64,000 nucleotides of DNA from Panulirus ornatus (taxonomy: Eukaryota > Arthropoda > Malacostraca > Decapoda > Palinuridae), in assembly GCF_036320965.1 (NCBI RefSeq), contig NC_092235.1, positions 4,371,994-4,435,993 on the forward strand, read 5' to 3'. The notes under the pieces were generated by a model, which had not been told where the DNA came from, ran no database searches, and saw only the letters and a list, made by a program, of their open reading frames with translations. This document shows, piece after piece, positions 23,612 to 35,951 of this stretch (positions are counted from its first letter, which is position 1; the number at the start of each line of letters is the position of its first letter). The translations under genes and the position numbers were made by a program.

Positions 23612-24402
23612 AGAATAATGTGGTTATCATCAGCAGCCAGAGGTCATTCCTCCCTCCTTGCCTGCAGAGTTCTTGATTTTCTGGAAAGTTCTACGAAATT
23701 CTGGTAAGATAAATACCATTGAGAGGACGTTGTTAGGGGACAGTCAGGTTCAGTTTAGAGTTGGTTGTGGGATGGTTCTTTTACTGTGTCGTATCAGCCA
23801 GATGGGTATTTCTTTTCACAGTTTTCATTAAAGTTTGTTTTCTAGAAGCATAATCTAGAGCACTATTTTCCATATGTTTATCATTTTTGTTGTTATAGTT
23901 TCATTATAATCATTAGTTTTGTTATTGTTGATGTTCAGATATTTGATGTTATGTTTGTGATTCCCGTGGAAGCGTCTGACATCTTGCTAGAAGACTTTCT
24001 GGTCACAATATTTCTGCACTGGGGAGTTGATCGTATTCTTTTATTGCAGGTTTTGTTATTATCTTGCTTTACATTAAGGTCTACTGGAGGTTTTCCCAAT
24101 GCTGGTTGAACATATGTCCAGCAACAGGAGATAGCGTAAGATATAGTATTGATGAAACTTATCTATCTATATACCGATCTAAATATCGCTCTATCAATCT
24201 ATCAATCTAACTATCTATCTATCTATATATCTATCTTTATCTGAAAGTCAACAATGATAGAATCATTGATATATGAAGCATAACAACGTCCTCTCAATGA
24301 CAATTATCTCACCAGAATCTTCTAGAACCTTCCAGAAAACTATGAACTCTGCAGGCAAGGAGGGAGGAATGGTCTCTGGCTATTGATAAAACCATATTAT
24401 TC
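23612..24402. mobile_element. fold-back element 1 (long terminal inverted repeats)
   Basis: The left end GAATAATGTGGTTATCATCA and its continuation through CCTCCCTCCTTGCCTGCAGA and GAGGACGTTGTTAGGGGACAG (to about 23745) match, in reverse complement, about 24290-24402 (GGAATAATATGG... on the other strand). The centre holds AT-rich DNA and an (ATCT)n tract at about 24165-24240. No ORF. It is the tRNA-less relative of the element at 24461-25431. Confidence 0.75.
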
Positions 24403-24505
24403 CATATATATGTTTATATATACATATTTATGTATATATATGAATGTATATATAACGTACAGAATAATGCGGCCATTATCAGTATCGAAGAAAACTGAAA
24501 AGATG

Positions 24506-24577
24506 AGGTCCCACCGAGATTCGAACTCGGATTGCTGGATTTAGAGTCCAGAGTGCTAACCCTTACACCATGGGACC
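24506..24577 (-). tRNA. tRNA-Gln-like gene with CUA anticodon (amber-reading, putative suppressor)
   Basis: Minus-strand reading gives a 72-nt cloverleaf: acceptor GGTCCCA/TGGGACC with 7 of 7 pairs and discriminator T; D-arm GTGTAAGGGTTAGCAC; anticodon arm CTGGA-CTCTAAA-TCCAG; T-arm CCGAG-TTCGAAT-CTCGG with 5 of 5 pairs. Both internal promoter boxes are present (A box TGGTGTAAGGG, B box GAGTTCGAATC). The body is that of animal tRNA-Gln, but position 36 is A instead of G, changing the anticodon from CUG to CUA, which reads UAG. Whether it is transcribed or charged is unknown; it lies inside a fold-back element. Reading GGTCCCATGGTG as tRNA-Gln is from memory of the family. Confidence 0.8.
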
Positions 24578-25102
24578 TGATAAGAAAAGATGTGATTTCA
24601 TCTAAATGTTTTACATATAATCAACCAGAGGCCATTCCTCCCTCCCTGCCTGCAGGGTTCAAGGTTTTCTAGAAGGTTCTCGAAGATTCTGGTAAGATCA
24701 TTACCTTTGAGAGGTCGTCGTTAGATGACAGTCAGGTTCACTCTATGGTTGGTGTTTGTAGTTGGTTGTCCGAGGATGTTGTTATACTTGATCAATTTTG
24801 TAATTGTTGACTTTCAGGTAGGAAGTACTCATTTACGATGCATCCTTGTACTCACAACAACCTTATGAGTCACTTCAAGATTTATCTTCACTACAACTTT
24901 ATCTTCACTACAACATTAAGGTTAAAGTCAATGGTCACATTCACTACAATCTCAACACGACTGGTCTTATACCTAACCCATATTATCACTACATCCATGT
25001 ACATGTATTTCTTGCAGAATAACGCAGATATCAATGATTTCTGTGAAAGTTGACATATACAGCCTTACGTATCTATCGATCTATCTAATATCTGTTTTTT
25101 AC

Positions 25103-25144
<42 letters not shown>

Positions 25145-25326
25145 AAATCAGAGAGTAAAACAACATCATTAATGATACGTATAACTACGTCCTCTCAATG
25201 GCAGTTCCTACCCAGAATCTTCGAGAACCTTCTAGAAAACCTTGAACCCTGCAGGCAGGGAGGGAGGAATGGTCGCTGGTTGATTATATGTAAAACATTT
25301 AGATGAAATCACATCTTTTCTTATCA

Positions 25327-25398
25327 GGTCCCATGGTGTAAGGGTTAGCACTCTGGACTCTAAATCCAGGAATCCGAGTTCGAATCTCGTTGGCACCT
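25327..25398 (+). pseudogene. second tRNA-Gln-like copy with CUA anticodon, degenerate
   Basis: The same 72-nt body as the minus-strand copy at 24506-24577, with the identical anticodon arm CTGGA-CTCTAAA-TCCAG. It carries a C-C mismatch in the acceptor stem (TGGCACC) and a lost pair at the base of the T-stem (CTCGT), so it is probably not functional. It is the mirror copy in the right arm of the fold-back element. Confidence 0.75.
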
Positions 25399-25431
25399 CA
25401 CCTTTTCAGTTTTCTTAGAAATTGATGATGG

Positions 25432-26670
25432 AACTGAGCCATATAGTTGACCTTCGATGGACATATATTTCTTACGGCCCACCATTTTATTTAAGTATGA
25501 AGATCTCACGGCAGAGAGGAAACGTGTGATATTCAAAATCAAAAGCCGCAATTGCCCTCATGGTAATGGTCGACATGTTTGCAGACAGATGACACAGACA
25601 TGTGAGAAGTTAGACAAATATGGACGTTCCTGGTTGCTGTATAGCCTAGGTTTATTATCACTTGTAATGAAGGAGAAATGTTGCACATTATTCCACACCT
25701 TTTTATTTAGGCTAAGCTAGGCTAGGATGACTAGGGTCCATAACGTAACAGAGCTGGGAAATGCATCATATCGGATATGTATTTGTGGAAAATGGCGCAA
25801 GTTTGTGGAAGAGATTTACGCAATGCCGGAGAGAATCCACCTCCACCAGAAATAATGTCTCAGACCAAACAATATCTGCTGTTGAACGAGCAGGGGACAT
25901 TAGACCAATATATTCCTGTAGTTTACTGCTCTTCCCAAACACGCAGCAAGACATTCGTAAAAGCGTTAAACTGAACTTTTCCATCGGTTTTCATATCCTT
26001 AATTACTTACACCAGTTCCAACAGATGGAAAAAATCATTTGAAAGATCAGAAATTATTTGCCTATAAAAAGCATTTTGATCGATCGTACCAAATATTCAA
26101 TTATTTCTGTACCCGACAAAATATTCAGTCACTCCTATATCCGACATTTTTCCTGCTGGCTGGTGCCGTTAAAGTCATATGGTAATTTACCGCAATTAGA
26201 TTATAGATATATTCATCTATATGGAATGGCTCAGCGTGAAGAAACATATATATTTTCACTAAATCCTCCTCTTCACTACACTCCCATCTTCACTACATAG
26301 TTCTAACACATCTTGACTACACCATTGTACGACCACATTATCATATCATTGTGTTCTTATCTTCACCACAGCCTCGGCAAAATTGATGTTTTCTTTACAC
26401 ATCAGGGTAGATGGCCATCTTTATTATGACAGAGAATACACATAACATATTAAACCACTTATCTTTAGTCACTTTAATCTAATTTCTGCTGATAAAAAAC
26501 GAATTATAATGACAATCCTTGTGTTCTGTGACGGGACATTGCACGGGTGAAGGAACTGTTGTCAGGCACATGTATTAAACTATTGAGAAATAAACTTAAC
26601 TGTATTAAAGTATTGACTTCACTATATTAGACTTCTCTATATTAAGCTATGCTAGGATATGATCAGTTCC
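25432..26670. other. AT-rich non-coding stretch
   Basis: Only short ORFs without features; no RNA or element recognised. Confidence 0.5.
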
Positions 26671-26675
26671 CAGGT

Positions 26676-26711
26676 TATATAAGGCGGGAGCCGGGACCGA
26701 GAGCATCATTT
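26676..26711 (+). promoter_or_regulatory. core promoter: TATA box and arthropod initiator
   Basis: TATATAA at 26676-26682 is followed, with the A at +1 placed at 26708, by TCATTT (26706-26711), which fits the arthropod initiator consensus TCAKTY at the usual spacing of about 32 bp. The intervening sequence is GC-rich (GGCGGGAGCCGGGACC). It drives the small ORF starting at 26794. Confidence 0.6.
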
Positions 26712-26793
26712 GAGCTGTGACCTCTGTCGAGTGAACATCTCTGCTCCGCCTTGCAAGCTCCCTGAACCTTTCCTCGAACACTTCAATATAATA

Positions 26794-27099
26794 ATGTTCA
26801 CCAAGGAAATAGGACGATCCTCCTTTGTCCAGGAGATGGAATTTGAATATGTCCATATATTTGACATGGGCTATGGCTGTGTGGACATGGAAGTGGAATA
26901 CCCAGACGTGGAAGTGATGGATGGAGTGGAATTTGGCTGTGTGGATATGGAGGTGGAATACCCAGACGTTGAAGAGATGGATGGAGTGGAATTGGTGGAA
27001 TACCCGGACGTGGAAGTCATGGATGGAGTGGAATTTGGCTGTATGGATATGGAGGTGGAATACCCAGAAGTGGAATTGGAGGAAATGGAATATGGGTGA
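26794..27099 (+). CDS. small acidic repeat protein, about 101 aa (unknown function)
   Basis: The ATG at 26794 (context ATAATGTTC) is the first start well inside the predicted transcript; the frame extends upstream to an ATG at 26710, but that lies 2 bases from the predicted transcription start. The protein starts MFTKEIGRSSFVQEMEFEY and then consists of imperfect repeats of CVDMEVEYPDVEVMDGVEFG (four partial copies), ending ELEEMEYG. It is extremely rich in Glu, Val, Asp and Met, with almost no Lys or Arg after the first ten residues. No signal peptide or membrane segment. The repeats are 60-66 bp at DNA level. It is intronless with its own TATA/initiator. The family is not recognised. Confidence 0.55.
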   Translation: MFTKEIGRSSFVQEMEFEYVHIFDMGYGCVDMEVEYPDVEVMDGVEFGCVDMEVEYPDVEEMDGVELVEYPDVEVMDGVEFGCMDMEVEYPEVELEEMEYG

Positions 27100-27364
27100 A
27101 GCTGGTATGAACGCCATATGGATTTGGTGAAGGTTGACCTCGTAATGTGTTGACGTAAAATAGGTCAACCACTGTGACCTTGTGGCGGGGAGGGCCACAT
27201 CCACCAACCACGAAGCGAGCCCCACCACGGAGAAGTATCCTGGCTGCATCCACGTACGAGAACCACCGCGGGATTGCCGTCATCCAGTAACCCTGCTATG
27301 CCTCCTACAAGAAGGCACTTCTTGCCGACGTGACACCACTTTCCGTCAACGGTGGCTCTGAAAA

Positions 27365-27676
27365 GTGAAACCTCACCGTCCCACTGATGCTGGCCAAGTG
27401 ACCTCGCCCACTCAAGTGGCACTGCAGCCCACACGCCCTACCAAACCCACCATCCATGAGGAAATGCAGCCCACCCCACTTGTCAGGCCCACCTTCAGGG
27501 AGACATGGCAGGTCTCAAGACCTGTCAGGCCCACTGTTCAAGACCGACTTGGTCCCCCAACACATGTCAGACCCAGCGTTCTAGACCGACTGTGGCCAAT
27601 AACACATGACATGTCCTACGGACAGACCGACTGCACTCCTCACCACGTACGGGCGTTAAAAGGCGTGTCGAGATGA
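27365..27676 (+). CDS. hypothetical Pro/Thr-rich ORF
   Basis: A 103-aa frame downstream of the acidic repeat gene with loosely repeated modules of the form RPTxxxxL (KPTIHEEMQPTPLVRPTFRE, RPTVQDRLGPP, RPSVLDRLWP). The repetition suggests a protein-coding past. There is no clear promoter, splice site or known domain; a reverse-strand ORF overlaps. It may be a 3' part of the same transcript or a relic. Confidence 0.25.
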   Translation: MKPHRPTDAGQVTSPTQVALQPTRPTKPTIHEEMQPTPLVRPTFRETWQVSRPVRPTVQDRLGPPTHVRPSVLDRLWPITHDMSYGQTDCTPHHVRALKGVSR

Positions 27677-28179
27677 CACACGCTCCCCGTGCCAAAAGAT
27701 TCAGTTGGTGAGGAACCTGAGTTCTTTCTTCCTGCTGGTGCTGCAGGAGAACACGGCCCTAGAGTGGACACTGGAGGCGTGTTTGTGTTTGTGTTATCAC
27801 TGAGGAACCAACACCAAGACAACTTTAGTTTGGCCTCGCCAAGGAATACGTTAATCTAGCGGAAGTCTGGCTTTCTCCCAGTAGTGGATGGCACATAATA
27901 TCTACATAGGGACGTTGAAAAACAAAGAAAGAAAAAAAATGGGAACATTATCCCGCCCAAAAAAAATACATAGATTTACGGGATAATTTCCTTCGTCTTC
28001 AAAGAAAAAATGAAACTCTTCCGACGCTACCGTGCCTTCCATAAAGCAACCCTCAAAGAAATCACTTTCTGCACAATGCGCAAGGATTCGGTTAGCCAAT
28101 CTTCATATGGCTGGGGCTACTCTTCCCTCTGATTGATTCATTTTTCAAGATTAAGGAAAGTTATAATAAAAATATTGTA

Positions 28180-28541
28180 TTGAGTTTCTCCGTTGGCGTC
28201 AGGGTAAACACCCATCCCCCCCGAAGCTTGGTTACCTTTCCGTGGTGGGGGGGACTTCATGGATTGGGCAGTAGCAACCATCGTTGGTTGCTTCTGTTCA
28301 ATCCATGAACGAAAAACCAAGCATCTTAAACGTAATTGTCGTATAAATTCACTTGGTGTCAAAACTGACGCGAAAGCGGTTGTCTCAATTTTGTCAGAAA
28401 TGTTTGTGCGTCTCGGCCTGATGGCGGGAGTCGGTTTGGCGCTGTGGTCATGAGGGAATACGAGGAAGATTGGCAACCGTCCCAGAAGTAGCTACAGTGA
28501 GGCCCAGCAGCTGTCCCTAATACTGTGGAAGGCACTCAATT
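28180..28541 (-). repeat. right arm of the 361-bp inverted repeat pair
   Basis: Reverse complement of 19690-20050 with a few substitutions; the 50-base hairpin is intact at 28258-28307. The 64-aa frame (28259-28453, plus strand) differs from its twin by one residue (LK versus LE). A poly-A-rich flank precedes it, and unrelated AT-rich DNA follows. Confidence 0.6.
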
Positions 28542-30660
28542 CCAAAGCTTTTTTCTTTTCTTCATGTTGCCACGTTGTTTAAAGTATTTAGTTGAGCTTG
28601 TTTGTTTTTCCTTGAAATTGCATGAAATATTTATTTTGGTGTAACTATCATTATTCCGTTAATAATTTTATCATTTCATGGATTTTCTGTTTTATGCTTA
28701 TACATATCTTCTTGTGTTTAATTACTTCATTCTGGTACCAGTTTTCACAACACATTATGTACTTTTGATTCTTATTATTTGGACTTCAGTTTATTCGTGC
28801 ATTATGGCTTCACCAACAAAAATGGCTGTAATATTACTAATCTTGTAAATTGTTTCATAGTTTAACTTACTCTTTGCTATGAGATGTACATCTGCAGTTG
28901 CCTTTTTTTTTGTACCTTTCATCAAACCAATAATTTTCATATGTATTCCTCTCATTGCTATGGTTTACCCATATATCAACTGAATTAGTTTTGAACTCAT
29001 TTTGGCTTTTGTAGCCATTCCATTCATTCATGAGGACTTACAGAGAAAAGGAGGCATAAATAATAGAATGTGAAATGAAATGTAATGTTCAAGCAGAAAT
29101 ATAACTGCAATGTTTTTATTCTGAAATGTAAAGTTTAGATTTTTTCCAGATTTTACAAGTATTCTTTCATTATTGTATATTTCATATTAATTCATTCATG
29201 CACTCCACTTTTTACATAAATATCAAATATTCATAAAGTTTTATCAACAAACACAAGATAGTTTTCAATATAACAGACTGTAGAGAACAGGAACCAAGAA
29301 GTATCTGGTACTTCCATTAAATAAAGTTCCTTCATCCCTCCAGTTTTACCAAACAGCTTTCCTATCATGTGTAACATAATTGTCAAATAAGGATAGCCAG
29401 CACATCACTACATGACCAGACCCAAGTAAGGTACATCAAACTTCTTCATTCTGTGTTTCAAAATATAAAGCACAAGATGTGTAGTGATATAGTTTTTGGA
29501 TGACATGTGCAAAAGTTTTTGGCAGCCTTACCTTGTGCAGGTCAAGATTTACTGGTCAATGAAAATCAACAAAATCAAGATAAGACAAAATTCGAATAAG
29601 AACTTAATAATTTCCATCAGTCATCCACCAATGTGTATGAAATTGATCTCCTCTCAGTTGTATTCATTTCCTTCACTGTAGCTGGGATATAAAAGCTCTG
29701 TTAATTATTTCTGTTCATTACGGCTAGGATGAAGATGTTCATAATTCTTGAGTAAGACTCCTCAGCCCTTAGGCGAAATATCGAGCCAGGCCATCAATCA
29801 CTTTCTTGATGAGGAAGGGGTTGAGGGAAGCGTTGAACCGGTCACATGTAACATAACAAATTCTGCATTTGTGCACTTAATGTCCAGCGTAGGTCGGTCA
29901 ACACCACTACCCACTACGGGAGTAGTGAGTGGTTGGCTTACTAGAGTCCATACCAGTGGGGCTAGACCCCAGATTCTGGGGTGGCGTGTGGTACCACCCC
30001 ACACAAAAGGTACTTGTAACACCTTACATCTTCTCTAAGACAATATACGAGGCAGCTGATCAGACAGACAAGCGCCCCACAGTAGGGCCGGCTGGACGTA
30101 CCAAGCTGGGTGGAGTTCTCCTGCTGTCATCACCTCTCACATGGTCGCACAATTGTGTCCAAACAACCTTCGTGAGATGTACCAGTGGTCCAGCAACACC
30201 AGAAATACCGGTCAACAACCACTTGTCTGTAAACACAAAAAGAGAAGAGTAAACATAGAAAATAAACACAAATGAAATTTAGGGAAGGAAATGGAGGAAT
30301 GCTTCACTAAGCTAAAGAGCTAAGCTAAGCCAAAGAAAAAAAACCCGGTAAATAAGGGAAGGCCTCTTTTACCAGTTCTGACCTTAACTGCTCCCACTTA
30401 TTAAGATCTATCAATATACATACGTTCAGTCCTGAGTAACATTTCAAAATATGTAACACATTCGTCTGTTTCATCTAGATGTAGAAATATGAATATACAA
30501 GTGAGTAGATATATTTATGCTTTGACATTTGTGTTACTCTTTCCGTTTTTGAAGTTTATTAAGATTTCTCTCAAGAAAAATATGAAAAGATAACATGTTT
30601 TACGTGTGTCCATTATACATGTACCAGGTAAGGTAAGACAGCACGGCCAACTGCGGCCCT
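28542..30660. other. AT-rich non-coding stretch
   Basis: 28542-29740 is strongly AT-rich without ORFs. 29748-30252 has overlapping short ORFs on both strands that I cannot support as genes. 30290-30640 shows nothing. Confidence 0.45.
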
Positions 30661-30681
30661 AATCAATATACCACGGGAACG

Positions 30682-30749
30682 TATCACAGTAACTACTGGT
30701 CCGCAGAGGACCAATCACAGTAACCACTGGTCCGCAGAGGACCAATCAT
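30682..30749. repeat. 32-bp direct duplication with CCAAT motifs
   Basis: Two tandem copies of ATCACAGTAACYACTGGTCC plus GCAGAGGACCA, each followed by CCAATCA. The region to 30850 is GC-richer than its surroundings and is followed by ATGGAGGAGTGGCCGAGC. It could be a proximal promoter with a first exon, but nothing downstream confirms this. Confidence 0.4.
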
Positions 30750-30899
30750 GAATCACGAGCAGCAGCGGTCCACCAATAGGGAGTCGACGCACAGTAGCGC
30801 TGCCCAAGTGGCTACCGGGGAAACAATATGGAGGAGTGGCCGAGCCCGGACACTGGCTCATCTGGGTCTATTTTCTTCCTTGCTCTTCATAATCCTAAA

Positions 30900-31445
30900 C
30901 ACAATATCTTTTCATCGTAGGTAATTTATTACCTCATTAACATTTTGTGTATATTTCTAGTAGTGAACTGGTATTCCTAATTTAATGCAGTTCTTGATAA
31001 CTTTTGTCTATTTATGTTTTGATCTGAATTCCAGTTTGCCTACCAACATGTGAATGATAATGAGATTACTGACTGTATAAAAGCTGTATAAAATAAATCT
31101 ATAGTTTTAGTGTTAATTTTAAGGTTGCTAAGATTCCTAACAAAATACATTCTAGAAATTACCTTTTTGTACAGTGCCTCCATATTTCTATTGAAAGAAA
31201 AGTCATTATCAAGTAATTACATTCCTTCACAGATTCTACAAGTTCACCACTAACATATAAATGTACCTGAGCCACTGGTAAGCTAATGTGATTTACAATC
31301 ATTTGTTTTGTTTTGTGAACATTGAGTTCAAGGTCATTATCATTACATCATAACGTAAAATGTTCAACTTCCGGATACACGTCATCATCATTTGTACATT
31401 GACTTAGGAGAACGGCATCATCTGCATACATAACTTGGCAACATG
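30900..31445 (-). pseudogene. LINE RT remnant (CR1/L2/Jockey group), C-terminal part
   Basis: Minus-strand frame from about 31445: QVMYADDAVLLSQ (RT catalytic Asp pair), then ELNVHKTKQMIVNH, VAQVHLYVSGELVESVKECN, and NRNMEALYKKVISRMYFVRN, followed by FYTAFIQSVISLSFTCW and a TAG. This is the order of RT domain 5 and thumb in CR1/L2/Jockey LINEs. Single stops and at least one frame break make it dead. Its 5' continuation is at 33047-33325, beyond the 67-bp minisatellite. Confidence 0.72.
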
Positions 31446-32955
31446 ACACCAACACTCACTAGTATACTGGCTGACCACACCATCCACCTCTGTGCTCCAC
31501 CTGGCCAACATGACACCAACACTCACTAGTATACTGGCTGACCACACCATCCACCTCTGTGCTCCACCTGACCAACATGACACCAACACTCACTAGTATA
31601 CTGGCTGACCACACCATCCACCTCTGTGCTCCACCTGGCCAACATGACACCAACACTAGTATACTGGCTGACCACACCATCCACCTCTGTGCTCCACCTG
31701 GCCAACAGGACACCAACACTCACTAGTATACTGGCTGACCACACCATCCACCTCTGTGCTCCACCTGGCCAACATGACACCAACACTAGTATACTGGCTG
31801 ACCACACCATCCACCTCTGTGCTCCACCTGGCCAACATGACACCAACACTAGTATACTGGCTGACCACACCATCCACCTCTGTGCTCCACCTGGCCAACA
31901 TGACACCAACACTCACTAGTATACTGGCTGACCACATCATCCACCTCTGTGCTCCACCTGGCCAACATGACACCAACACTCACTAGTATACTGGCTGACC
32001 ACACCATCCACCTCTGTGCTCCACCTGACCAACATGACACCAACACTCACTAGTATACTGGCTGACCACACCATCCACCTCCGTGCTCCACCTGGCCAAC
32101 ATGACACCAACACTCACTAGTATACTGGCTGACCACACCATCCACCTCTGTGCTCCACCTGGCCAACATGACACCAACACTAGTATACTGGCTGACCACA
32201 CCATCCACCTCTGTGCTCCACCTGGCCAACAGGACACGAACACTCACTAGTATACTGGCTGACCACATCATCCACCTCTGTGCTCCACCTGGCCAACATG
32301 ACACCAACACTCACTAGTATACTGGCTGACCACACCATCCACCTCTGTGCTCCACCTGACCAACATGACACCAACACTCACTAGTATACTGGCTGACCAC
32401 ACCATCCACCTCCGTGCTCCACCTGGCCAACATGACACCAACACTCACTAGTATACTGGCTGACCACACCATCCACCTCTGTGCTCCATCTGGCCAACAT
32501 GACACCAACACTCACTAGTATACTGGCTGACCACACCATCCACCTCCGTGCTCCACCTGGCCAACATGACACCAACACTCACTAGTATACTGGCTGACCA
32601 CACCATCCACCTCTGTGCTCCACCTGGCCAACATGACACCAACACTCACTAGTATACTGGCTGACCACACCATCCACCTCTGTGCTCCACCTGGCCAACA
32701 TGACACCAACACTCACTAGTATACTGGCTGACCACACCATCCACCTCCGTGCTCCACCTGGCCAACATGACACCAACACTCACTAGTATACTGGCTGACC
32801 ACACCATCCACCTCTGTGCTCCACCTGGCCAACATGACACCAACACTCACTAGTATACTGGCTGACCACACCATCCACCTCTGTGCTCCACCTGGCCAAC
32901 ATGACACCAACACTCACTAGTATACTGGCTGACCACACCATCCACCTCCAGGCTC
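31441..32955. repeat. 67-bp minisatellite, about 23 units, inside a LINE remnant
   Basis: The unit begins CTCACTAGTATACTGGCTGA and ends GCCAACATGACACCAACA (67 bp). Several units lack CTCA (63 bp). Variants include ACCAACATG, CACATCATCC and CCTCCGTGC, and a block with GACCAACATG then CTCCGTG recurs at about 1/3-kb spacing. The many 65-aa ORFs are artefacts of 67 being one more than a multiple of three. Confidence 0.95.
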
Positions 32956-33046
32956 CACTTGTATTTGTTTCATGATATCCAATTTTTCATGTAAGAAATT
33001 TAACATATTGAGGCCTTCCTGTGAGGAAAACATTATTCCAGAGAGT

Positions 33047-33325
33047 TTAGTTAGAATTGACATTAATGTTATTAAGTTTATGCATCATTATATGATGCTG
33101 AATGGCGTTAAAAACATTAGAAAAATCTAAAAAATGTTGTATATCGGTAATATTAAATCTGTTCATATGCTCGAGAACATAATCAATAAAGCACAGAGTT
33201 ACATCCTCTACACCTCGATTTCTCGTATAAGCGAAATGAAAGCGATCGGTAAATTGTTGGACTTGTTGGTAAAGTTTGGTTTTCATAAACTTCTCAAAAA
33301 AATTCGTCAAAATCAAAATCAAAGA
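33047..33325 (-). pseudogene. LINE RT remnant (CR1/L2/Jockey group), N-terminal part of RT
   Basis: The frame reads FHFAYTRNRGVEDVTLCF, then DYVLEHMNRFNITDIQHFLD, FSNVFNAIQHHIMMHKLNN. This corresponds to the conserved FAY-R-xx-R-x-xxDA and DFSxAFDxIxxxxLxxKL motifs (RT motifs around the first catalytic Asp) of CR1/L2-type LINEs. The orientation and order are consistent with being the 5' part of the remnant ending at 30900, separated by the minisatellite. Confidence 0.7.
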
Positions 33326-33327
33326 GA

Positions 33328-35357
<2,030 letters not shown>

Positions 35358-35441
<84 letters not shown>
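35358..35441. repeat. (TA)n microsatellite
   Basis: Uninterrupted TA tract at the 5' edge of copy B. Confidence 0.95.
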
Positions 35442-35442
<1 letters not shown>

Positions 35443-35447
<5 letters not shown>

Positions 35448-35675
35448 CCCTGGGGATAGGGGAGAAAGAATACTTCCCACGTATTCCCTGCGTGTCGTAG
35501 AAGGCGAGGGGAGGGAGCGGGGGCTGGAAATCCTCCCCTCTCATTATTTCTTTTTTAATTTTCCAAAAGAAGGAACAGAGAAGGGGGCCAGGTGAGAATA
35601 TTCCCTCAGGGGCCCAGTTCTCTGTTCTTGGCGCAAACTCGCTAACGCGGGAAATGGCGAATAGTGTAAAAGAAG
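35443..35675 (+). mobile_element. SINE-like element S1, best copy
   Basis: The 230-bp unit starts CTGGGGATAGGGGAGAAAGA, passes CGTGTCGTAGAAGGCGA, GGCTGGAAATCCTCCCCTCT, TTTTCCAAAAGAAGGAACAG and GGGGCCCAGTTCTCTGTTCT, and ends CTCGCTAACGCGGGAAATGG followed by GAATAGTG and an A-rich tail. No ORF. Its 3' 50 bp resemble the LINE 3' tail (TCTGTT-CTT-GCG-CTACCTCGC-AACGCGGGA-A). No clear tRNA A and B boxes, so the head type is unknown. Confidence 0.68.
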
Positions 35676-35677
35676 AA

Positions 35678-35760
<83 letters not shown>
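35676..35760. repeat. (TA)n microsatellite
   Basis: Uninterrupted TA tract between S1 and the tail of copy C. Confidence 0.95.
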
Positions 35761-35762
<2 letters not shown>

Positions 35763-35919
35763 ATTTCTTTTATTCATTTTGCTTTGTCGCTGTCTCCCGC
35801 GTTTGCGAGGTAGCGCAAGGAAACAGACGAAGGAAATGACCCAACCCACCCCCATACACATGTATATACATACACGTCCACACACGCAAATATACATACC
35901 TATACATCTCAATGTACAC

Positions 35920-35951
<32 letters not shown>

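Larger units (their letters stand above)
24461..25431. mobile_element. fold-back element 2 with tRNA-like sequences in both arms
   Basis: Left arm 24461-24745 and right arm about 25185-25431 are inverted copies: AGAATAATGCGG end, AAAACTGAAAAG, tRNA-like block, GATGTGATTTCATCTAAATG, then CCATTCCTCCCTCCCTGCCT and the GAGAGGTCGTCG region. Compared with element 1, a block of about 160 bp containing the tRNA has been added near each end. The centre contains an (ATCT)n tract (25097-25142). No protein is encoded. Confidence 0.78.

Noticed and set aside
25761..26042. 93-aa ORF and overlapping frames
   Set aside because: Three overlapping frames on both strands of similar length with no features.
29748..30252. 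Overlapping short ORFs with moderate composition on both strands
   Set aside because: No conserved motif, no splice or promoter signal; cannot be told from chance.
30830..30930. Possible first exon starting ATGGAGGAGTGGCCGAGC after CCAAT-containing repeats
   Set aside because: Frame closes after about 30 codons and no donor site or downstream exon could be supported.
31404..32955. Dozens of 65-aa ORFs with ILVSVGVMLARWSTEV-type sequence
   Set aside because: They are frame readings of one 67-bp minisatellite, overlapping on both strands.
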